Of a DNA stretch of 49,407 bases, positions 43,500 through 49,407 are shown one piece after another (within the stretch, counting starts at the first letter, position 1; each line of letters starts with the position of its first letter). The stretch spans positions 1 through 49,407 of the forward strand of contig JAIRKD010000101.1 of NCBI GenBank assembly GCA_031260285.1, written 5' to 3'. The notes beneath the pieces are model-generated. The model was not told where the DNA came from and ran no database searches. It saw nothing but the letters and a program-made list of their open reading frames with translations. The DNA comes from Gemmatimonadota bacterium (GTDB lineage: Bacteria; Gemmatimonadota; Gemmatimonadetes; Longimicrobiales; Longimicrobiaceae). The position numbers and the translations under genes are program-made.

Positions 43500-45581
43500 T
43501 TACGGCAGCCGGTATGCGACGTACCCGTTGGGAAGCTGTACAAGGATATGCTGCTTCCCGTCAAGCTCCCAGCTCGACATGCCGTAGCTGCTTGCCGCCG
43601 GAATCGGGATCTGGCCAACCCGTCGTCCCGTTGCCTTATCGATGGCGAAGAGAACGGGGGTATTATCCGCCAGCAGGCCCGTTGTGATGAGAAGCGTAGG
43701 AGTCGCGATCATTCCGACTCCGCCGCCACGGCCGCGGTTTGGCTCAATATTCACCCCCTGGAAGAGCGGGTGATTACGGATCGCGTTCTGCTCAGCCTGC
43801 GTAGCCTCGCCCGAAGGGATCACCCAGAGCGCTTCACCGGTGTTGAGGTCAATCGCGGTGATCCGCCCGACCGGACCCTTGAAGAGGATATTGTCGGGGA
43901 GCCCCTGGAAGGGGTTGTTCGCCTGCTGGGGCGCGTCACCCGCGGCAGCGTTGTTCCGTGCCCAGGGCAGAACGGTTGTGCCTGTCTGCATGTCGTTGTC
44001 ACGCAGCTGGGCATCCGCCAGGAACGCCTGTGAGCAACCGCTCGCGGAGTGAACAAAGATCACCCCGTTCACCGGATCCGCGGCTGCCGGGCCGGTGATG
44101 TTGGTGCCACCGCTGTCGCCCGGGCAGCTCCATGCCGGACCCTTGCCCTCGGGGTTCCCCGCATAGGTCGGGGGATTGAACATCGGCGCCAGCCGGTCCG
44201 TGGCCCGGGCGCGTTCAAGCGCCAGCCGGCGGATCTCCGGTGTGTAGTCGATCAGCTGCTCCTCGGTACGGCCCTGAAGGTCGTAGGGCGCCGGCCAGGT
44301 CGGGAAGGGCTGCGTCTCCGCGAGCTTCTCACCCGGAACGTTCGACTGCGGAACGGGACGTTCGACAATCGGCCAGATCGGTTCGCCGGTCTCCCGGTTG
44401 AACGCGTAGAGGAACGCCTGCTTGGTCGCCTGGAAGATGCCCGGAATCTTCTTGCCGTCAACCGTCACATCCATGAGGATGGGAGCCGTCGGGGTGTCGT
44501 AGTTCCAGATGTCATGATGTACAAACTGGAAGTGCCACTTCCGTTCACCCGTCTGCACATCCAGCGCGATCAGGCTGGTGCTGAAGAGGTTGTTGCCGGG
44601 ACGGAAGCCACCGTAGTAATCCATGGTGGCGCCATTGGTCGGAATATAGACAATCCCGAGTTCCGGGTCAGCGGCCATAGGGGCCCAGGAGGAAACGTCA
44701 CCCGTCCACTGCCAGGCGTCGTTCTCCCAGGTATCGTGCCCGAACTCGCCGGGGCGGGGGATCACATGGAACTTCCACTTCAGCGCGCCGGTGCGGGCAT
44801 CGTACGCCATGATGTCGCCCGGGACATTCTCCTGGCGGGTCTGGTTATACCCCTGCTCAGCCGAGTTCCCCACAATCACCACATCGTTCACCACGATCGG
44901 CGGAGAGGACGAGGTGATGTAGCCAAGCGTCAGCGGCATCCCGATGTTCGGGTCGTAGGCAAGTCCTGAATTCTCCCAGGGGCCCCATCCGTTGACGAGA
45001 TCCTGTACCAGATCGACTACGCCGGATTCGGGGAATCCATCCAGATTGACCTTGCGGCCCCAGTTCGGCAGGTGAGCGCCGGTCTTTGCGTCAAACGCAT
45101 GAAGGAAGAACGCCGGGGTCGAAATGTAGACCACTTCCCGCCCGTCGATGTTTGCGTAGGCGACCCCTTTCCCGTAGCCCGCGCGCATCGAGTATTCCGA
45201 GCGGAAGGTGTCGGGCTCCCGGTACGACCAGTTCGTATTGCCGGTCCGGGCATTAATCGAGACCATATCGCGGTGCTCGCCGACAACCGTATAGAGCGTC
45301 CCGTTCACAAAGCTGGGGGTCGCCCGGGAGGTTGTTGACCCGAAGCTCTCCGCGCTCCACTGCCAGGCTGGCTGCAGACTGTTGAAGTTCGAGGCATTGA
45401 TCTGCGCGGCTGGCGTGTAGCGGGTATGGCCCGCGTCGCCGCCCAGGAACTCCCACGATCCACCCGCCGTACCCGCCAGCTGGGCCGCGGCGCCGTCCGC
45501 TCCCACGGCAAGCGTGCCCAGTACGCATGCCGACTGCGCCGCGAACCGCCAGAGCGGCCATGACTTCCGGTTTTTTCTCAT
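43500..45581 (-). CDS. Periplasmic PQQ-dependent dehydrogenase
   Basis: 693 residues. A signal peptide (cut near GAAAQ, about residue 34) is followed by an eight-bladed quinoprotein propeller: [83 protein letters not shown] and [20 protein letters not shown]. These are the soluble glucose/sugar-type quinoprotein signatures, the HHDIWNYD motif especially. It lacks membrane helices and a cytochrome domain, so it must pass electrons to another carrier. No pqq genes are near. GGAGA precedes ATG 45581. Confidence 0.9.
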   Translation of the reverse strand: MRKNRKSWPLWRFAAQSACVLGTLAVGADGAAAQLAGTAGGSWEFLGGDAGHTRYTPAAQINASNFNSLQPAWQWSAESFGSTTSRATPSFVNGTLYTVVGEHRDMVSINARTGNTNWSYREPDTFRSEYSMRAGYGKGVAYANIDGREVVYISTPAFFLHAFDAKTGAHLPNWGRKVNLDGFPESGVVDLVQDLVNGWGPWENSGLAYDPNIGMPLTLGYITSSSPPIVVNDVVIVGNSAEQGYNQTRQENVPGDIMAYDARTGALKWKFHVIPRPGEFGHDTWENDAWQWTGDVSSWAPMAADPELGIVYIPTNGATMDYYGGFRPGNNLFSTSLIALDVQTGERKWHFQFVHHDIWNYDTPTAPILMDVTVDGKKIPGIFQATKQAFLYAFNRETGEPIWPIVERPVPQSNVPGEKLAETQPFPTWPAPYDLQGRTEEQLIDYTPEIRRLALERARATDRLAPMFNPPTYAGNPEGKGPAWSCPGDSGGTNITGPAAADPVNGVIFVHSASGCSQAFLADAQLRDNDMQTGTTVLPWARNNAAAGDAPQQANNPFQGLPDNILFKGPVGRITAIDLNTGEALWVIPSGEATQAEQNAIRNHPLFQGVNIEPNRGRGGGVGMIATPTLLITTGLLADNTPVLFAIDKATGRRVGQIPIPAASSYGMSSWELDGKQHILVQLPNGYVAYRLP

Positions 45582-45933
45582 AAGATGTCTCCGCTGAGGA
45601 ATATTCCGCTTCCGGCGAGGGGGGCAGCCGAACCCGCTTCCTGATGCGGATTCTGGTCTGGGCTCGTCCGGGGATAGCGGCGGCTGGTGGGAATGTCGCC
45701 GCTGTGGGAATCAAATATATGGACTCACGCGCTGTACATCCATACTTCCGGTAATGGTTTCCCCGGGGAGGTCTCTCTCGTTCCAATAATATGGATGATT
45801 TTGTGGCGGGCAGGCTCCGGAAGGTGTTACCGGAAGGTACTGGATGTGACGCCCTGACGGAGCGCCGGTCCGGAACCGTCGGCCCATCATGCCGGGAAGA
45901 CCCGGGGACCCGTCCCTGCATCCAGGCCTGCGG
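45582..45933. other. Intergenic region upstream of the dehydrogenase gene
   Basis: No gene in 352 bases. A TATATT-type -10 on the minus strand (about 45716-45721) may belong to the dehydrogenase promoter, but no -35 at the right distance is found. A seven-pair hairpin AGCGGCG/CGCCGCT (about 45677-45704) is the only other structure. Confidence 0.4.
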
Positions 45934-46365
45934 TCAGTTCTCCTCCCGAAGGCGGTTGATCACATCATGGACGCCGGGGATGCTCTGGACATCGTCAACC
46001 AGACGTTCCATCGCGGAACGGGGGGCGACACCTCGAAGGGTGACACGGCCGTGCTCGGCGGATACATCGATATTCCGGGCGAGAGACGAAATCCGCCCGA
46101 GTGCCGAGCGTACCCGGACAACAAGCATTGCATCCTCCACATCATCCATCCGGCGGCGCGTGCGGAGGGGCCGGTCCGGGACCCGATCTTCATCGCGCGG
46201 CAGCTTTCCACCAGCGCTCCGGACCAGTTCCTCGATCTGGCCTGACCCGGCCATCTTCCCGCCGCCGGGGCGCGCACGCTCACGGCCCGGGCGCGCGGGG
46301 CCGAGGAGAAGCATCAGCCCTGCGCCGGTCAGGATCCCGATAAGGAATGGTCCCTGTCTGATCAT
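45934..46365 (-). CDS. BON-domain protein with N-terminal membrane anchor
   Basis: 143 residues from ATG 46365 (GAGG upstream). A hydrophobic segment at 5-21 (signal anchor), a charged Arg/Gly linker, and a BON domain at about 75-140 with VVRVRSALGR, IDVSAEHGRVTLRGVAP and GVHDVINRLRE. BON domains bind phospholipid and occur in osmotically induced proteins such as OsmY. Divergent from phoB. Confidence 0.82.
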   Translation of the reverse strand: MIRQGPFLIGILTGAGLMLLLGPARPGRERARPGGGKMAGSGQIEELVRSAGGKLPRDEDRVPDRPLRTRRRMDDVEDAMLVVRVRSALGRISSLARNIDVSAEHGRVTLRGVAPRSAMERLVDDVQSIPGVHDVINRLREEN

Positions 46366-46543
46366 GATACCTCGCCATACCCCTGTCGGCGTCTTGCGCC
46401 GGAATACTTCTGAAGTGCCGGCACAAGGCCGGTTCCGGCTGCCATGTATTCCGCCGGGTACCTCCTGAATATTACATTTTCCATTCCAGCGGACCGCTCG
46501 CCAGGCATGCGGGAATCTGTTACGATACAGCAGGTTATCCGAT

Positions 46544-46562
46544 ACCGGAACGTGATTCCGGT
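46544..46562. promoter_or_regulatory. Inverted repeat upstream of phoB
   Basis: ACCGGAA (46544-46550) and TTCCGGT (46556-46562) with a five-base spacer, ending 19 bases before phoB ATG. In a divergent region with the BON gene; it could be an operator or a leader hairpin. Confidence 0.4.
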
Positions 46563-46581
46563 GACGCATTGATCAGACAGG

Positions 46582-47295
46582 ATGATGGCTAATCCGCATA
46601 TCCTTGTTGTAGATGATGAGCCGGATATTTCGGCGCTGCTTGCATACCACCTTGCCCGTGAGGCGTACCGGGTCCGAACCGCCTCAAGCGGTCCGGAGGC
46701 GCTGAAGGCGATGGAGGTGGAAGTGCCGGACCTGGTGCTTCTTGACCTGATGCTGCCGGGGTTCTCGGGGCTGGAGGTGCTGAAGGAGATCCGGCGCCAT
46801 GATTCCTGGCGGAGTGTTCCCGTTATTCTTCTGACCGCCCGGACGGACGAGGTTGACCGGGTGGAAGGGTTCCGGGAAGGTGCGGATGACTATGTTCTGA
46901 AGCCGTTTTCGCCGCGGGAGATTGTGCTGCGGGTGGGGGCGGTCCTCCGGCGGGTGCTTCAGGAGCCACCGGTGAAGAGCGGCGGGAAGATCCTGCGTGT
47001 GGGCCCGTTTGTTCTGGATGTGGAGGGGATGGTTGCGCGTGTGGACGGGCGTGAGATGGACCTCACCCCGACCGAATTCCGGCTTCTGCAGGTGCTGATG
47101 GAACGGCGGGGACGGGTACAGTCCCGCCGGCAGCTCCTCGAATCCGTCTGGGAGGTTACGGCCCGCATCGCGACCAGAACGGTGGATATGCATGTTCAGC
47201 GACTCCGGCTGAAGGCTGGCGATGCCGCGGACTGGATCGAAACCGCCCGGGGTTTCGGCTACCGGTTCCGTCTGGATCCTCCTCCCCCGGCCTGA
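46582..47295 (+). CDS. phoB: Response regulator of the PhoB/OmpR family
   Basis: 237 residues: receiver domain with acidic Asp11/Asp12 and phospho-acceptor Asp55 (LVLLDLMLPG), DYVLKPFSPREIVLRV with the conserved Lys, then a winged-helix DNA-binding domain (about 135-232) with MDLTPTEFRLLQVLMERRGRV and RTVDMHVQRLRLK. It controls phosphate or a related regulon; the name PhoB fits by its pairing with a PhoR-like kinase. A second ATG three bases on is possible. Confidence 0.88.
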   Translation: MMANPHILVVDDEPDISALLAYHLAREAYRVRTASSGPEALKAMEVEVPDLVLLDLMLPGFSGLEVLKEIRRHDSWRSVPVILLTARTDEVDRVEGFREGADDYVLKPFSPREIVLRVGAVLRRVLQEPPVKSGGKILRVGPFVLDVEGMVARVDGREMDLTPTEFRLLQVLMERRGRVQSRRQLLESVWEVTARIATRTVDMHVQRLRLKAGDAADWIETARGFGYRFRLDPPPPA

Positions 47296-47460
47296 AATCC
47301 CCGGGGTTGCTGAGACTATCACAACCTCCGATTGGTTTCCCGGAGCGGCTCTCCGGGGAGTGCTACTGTGGGAGTGCTTTCCGGAGCGATTTCCGAGGAG
47401 GAATGTGATTCTGTGATTGGTTTCTCCTGATCTGTTTGCCTCTACTTCATATCTGATCCC

Positions 47461-49200
47461 GTGCGCCTTCGAGCGGACCTCCAGCTTTTTTCCAGCTACC
47501 TCTTCCTGATCGGGACGCTTACTGTCGCAATCAGCCTGGGGGCCGGATACAGCTTTCGCGAACATCTCCTGGGGACCCTCGAAACCGACCTCCTCAGCGA
47601 GCTCAGACTGTCGGGGGTTGCGTACGAAGCGCTCTCTGATACGCCTCCTGACTCGGTTGCGGGACTGCTCGGCGCGGTCACCGGCCATCACATCACGATT
47701 ATCAGTTCTGCCGGAATTGTGATGGGAGAGTCCGGAGTGCCGGCGGATGCACTTCCCGGTGATGACTACGGGAACCGGCCGGAAGTGCGGATGGCTCTTT
47801 CCGAGGGCCGGGGCAGGGCGGTCCGCTTCAATACAGAGTTGAATGAGGATTACCTCTATGTCGCGACCCCGCTGCCGGACGGGTATGTGTTGCGCACGGC
47901 GGTCTCGCTTGTGGATGTAGAGGCCGCGGTCCGTTCTCTTCGCCGCAGGATTCTGGTCAGCGGAAGTGTTGCGCTTCTCGTGGCGGTGTTCTTCTCTCTC
48001 GGCTACAGCATTCTGGTGACCCGGCCGCTGCGGCGCACAGCGGAGGTTGCCCGCTCTCTCGGAGCGGGGGATCTCTCCCGGCGTGTTGTGGGGGTGCACG
48101 ACAATGAGGTCGGTGAGCTGGGTTCCGCACTGAACACGCTGGCGGCCGAGCTTCAGAGACGTCTCGGGCAGCTGGAGGGTGAGCGTGCGGAGATGCAGGC
48201 GCTGATCGACTCGATGTCGGAGGGGGTTGTTGCCTTTGATGCCACCGGGGCGTTACGCCGGTCGAACCCCGCCGCCCGGCAGCTCTTTTCGCTCGGGCCG
48301 AAGCCGGAAGGCATTCCCCCTGAGGCGGTCTCCCGGCGTCCGGAGTTCCTCAGTCTTGTCGGGCGCGCTCTCAAGGGACAGCCGGTTGCTCCCGTTGAGC
48401 TGATGGGGGAAGGGCAGCACCTTCTCGGCAGTGCCCATCCCCTTCCGCGTGGGGGGGCGGTGCTTGTCTTCCTTGATGTTTCCGAACTGCGGCGGCTGGA
48501 AGACGTCCGGCGTGACTTTGTCGCCAACGCTTCTCATGAGCTGAAGACACCTCTCACGGTGCTGCGGGGGTACAGCGAAACGCTGCTTGATCCCGACCTT
48601 CCCCCTGAGCTCGCCCGGAAGTTCATCGAGACCGTGAAGGCAAATGCGGATCGGCTTCAGCGTATTGTGGACGATCTGCTGGATCTGTCACGGATCGAGG
48701 CGGGTGGCTGGCGGGTGCAGCCGGTGTCTGTGGATCTGGAGGATCTTGTCCATGCTGTCCGGGACGCAGGGATTCCCTTTGCAGGGGAGGGTGAGGTTGA
48801 TCTGGCGGTGGATCTCGCCCCGGGGCAGGATAAACTGTTTGCGGATCCGGGAGCGGTACGGCAGATCCTGGTGAACCTTCTGGGTAACGCCTTCCGGTAC
48901 ACTCCTTCTGGAGGCCGGGTCACGGTCCGTACGCGGGCGGTGGGTTCGGGTGGGCGTCGGAGTTCTGTGCTGGAAGCCCGGTTGCCTCGTGATCAGTCAT
49001 GGACGGTTGTGGAGGTCTCGGATACGGGTTCGGGGATCGGTCGTGCGCACCTCGCCCGCATCTTCGAGCGTTTCTATCGTGTTGATCCTGCACGTTCCCG
49101 GGAGGCGGGGGGGATCAGACGGGGAGGGGTGAAGCCTGTCATAATTACCGCAATTGTGGCAATCCCTTGTGACAGTCGCTTATGGCAGTCGCTATGGTGA
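47461..49200 (+). pseudogene. phoR: PhoR-like sensor histidine kinase, 3' end lost
   Basis: 579 residues. Membrane helices at about 12-30 and 163-186 flank a periplasmic sensor, then HAMP (about 187-238), PAS (about 243-345), HisKA with His359 in ANASHELKTPL and HATPase with NLLGNAFRYTP and DTGSGIGRAHL. After FERFYRVDPARSREAGG (residue about 551, base about 49113) the usual GTGLGLAIVKH...HGG is replaced by 28 unrelated residues. So the G2 box and last helices are missing and ATP binding is probably lost. GTG start at 47461; weak ribosome-binding site. Confidence 0.85.
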
Positions 49201-49234
49201 AGCAGGCACCGATCCATCCAGGACCGATCAAAAT

Positions 49235-49267
49235 AGGAGGGGAAGCAGCTGCTTCCCCTCCTTTTTT
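49235..49267 (+). terminator. Perfect-palindrome terminator
   Basis: A 28-base perfect palindrome (49235-49262; arms AGGAGGGGAAGCAG and its complement) followed by five further T residues (49263-49267). On the plus strand it ends the broken phoR transcript; on the minus strand it can end the autotransporter gene. Confidence 0.9.
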
Positions 49268-49290
49268 GATCTCCGTTGGATTCGCTCCGC

Positions 49291-49407
49291 CTACCAGTTC
49301 AGGCGGGCGCCCAGCGTTCCATGGACACCGGTCAGTTCATGCCGGGCACCGCCGACCGAGTGACGGTAGGTCGCCTCGCCATACACGCTCAGCAGACGGC
49401 TTGCCTT
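49291..49407 (-). CDS. C-terminal end of a second autotransporter
   Basis: 38 codons plus a TAG stop, running off the window. The peptide KASRLLSVYGEATYRHSVGG... to RLNW differs from the end of the autotransporter at 28652 at only one position (Arg for Gln). The DNA differs at about 12 of 117 bases, nearly all silent. Similarity stops at the stop codon: the downstream DNA is unrelated. This is the barrel end of a paralogue or a recombined copy. Confidence 0.85.
   Translation of the reverse strand, partial: KASRLLSVYGEATYRHSVGGARHELTGVHGTLGARLNW

Noticed and set aside
49100-49140. Simple frameshift at the seven-G run as the cause of the short PhoR
   Set aside because: Neither alternative frame gives the GTGLGL motif or any kinase sequence, so the break is not a single indel.

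Overview
The window is about 49.4 kb of GC-rich DNA from a Gram-negative, two-membrane bacterium. It encodes a secretin-based type IV pilus, a type Va autotransporter, an outer-membrane beta-barrel and a periplasmic PQQ enzyme. The gene order (trmD-rplS-rnhB; topA-trmFO-xerC-hslV-hslU; pilMNOPQ followed by aroC-aroK) and the general protein character suggest Gemmatimonadota or a close relative. That assignment is an inference from gene content, not from a marker phylogeny.

Left edge (1-929): an AT-richer patch holds the C-terminal end of a truncated protein, followed four bases later by a small gene and then a second one. It looks like the toxin tip of a polymorphic toxin with immunity-type genes. 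From 1144 the housekeeping block begins: trmD, rplS, rnhB, a small membrane protein, tex, tRNA-Lys and a small unknown protein with a strong terminator.

7135-14236 is a complete-looking pilus assembly operon: four minor pseudopilins (fimT, pilV, pilW and pilX types), then pilM, pilN, pilO, pilP and pilQ, with overlapping or near-overlapping genes. It leads into aroC, aroK, topA, trmFO, xerC, hslV and hslU, an order similar to that of Bacillus but without codY; a beta-barrel protein occupies that place. On the minus strand follow purE-purK with an unknown gene, a divergent MazG-type pyrophosphohydrolase and a lone GroES-like gene.

28113-32114 is a repeat-rich intergenic stretch plus a large autotransporter (minus strand) with its own promoter. 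acnA, thiL and plsC follow on the plus strand, then a DUF1611/DgcN-type gene and a multidomain histidine kinase. A two-hairpin element with ACGA loops, which I read as a guanidine-II (mini-ykkC) riboswitch, directly precedes a SugE/Gdx-type exporter. Next come an ECF sigma/anti-sigma pair (minus), a Met-rich membrane protein, tRNA-Ser, a PQQ dehydrogenase (minus), a BON-domain protein (minus), and phoB-phoR.

The phoR kinase domain breaks off before its last ATP-binding motif. Just beyond it is a perfect-palindrome terminator and the 3' end of a second autotransporter, almost identical in protein to the first. Dispersed palindromes (GTTGCATGCAAC and a TGAAACC-centred GC-rich family) occur only between genes. 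The points most worth following up are the riboswitch-exporter unit, the autotransporter duplication beside the broken phoR, and the toxin/immunity remnant at the left edge.
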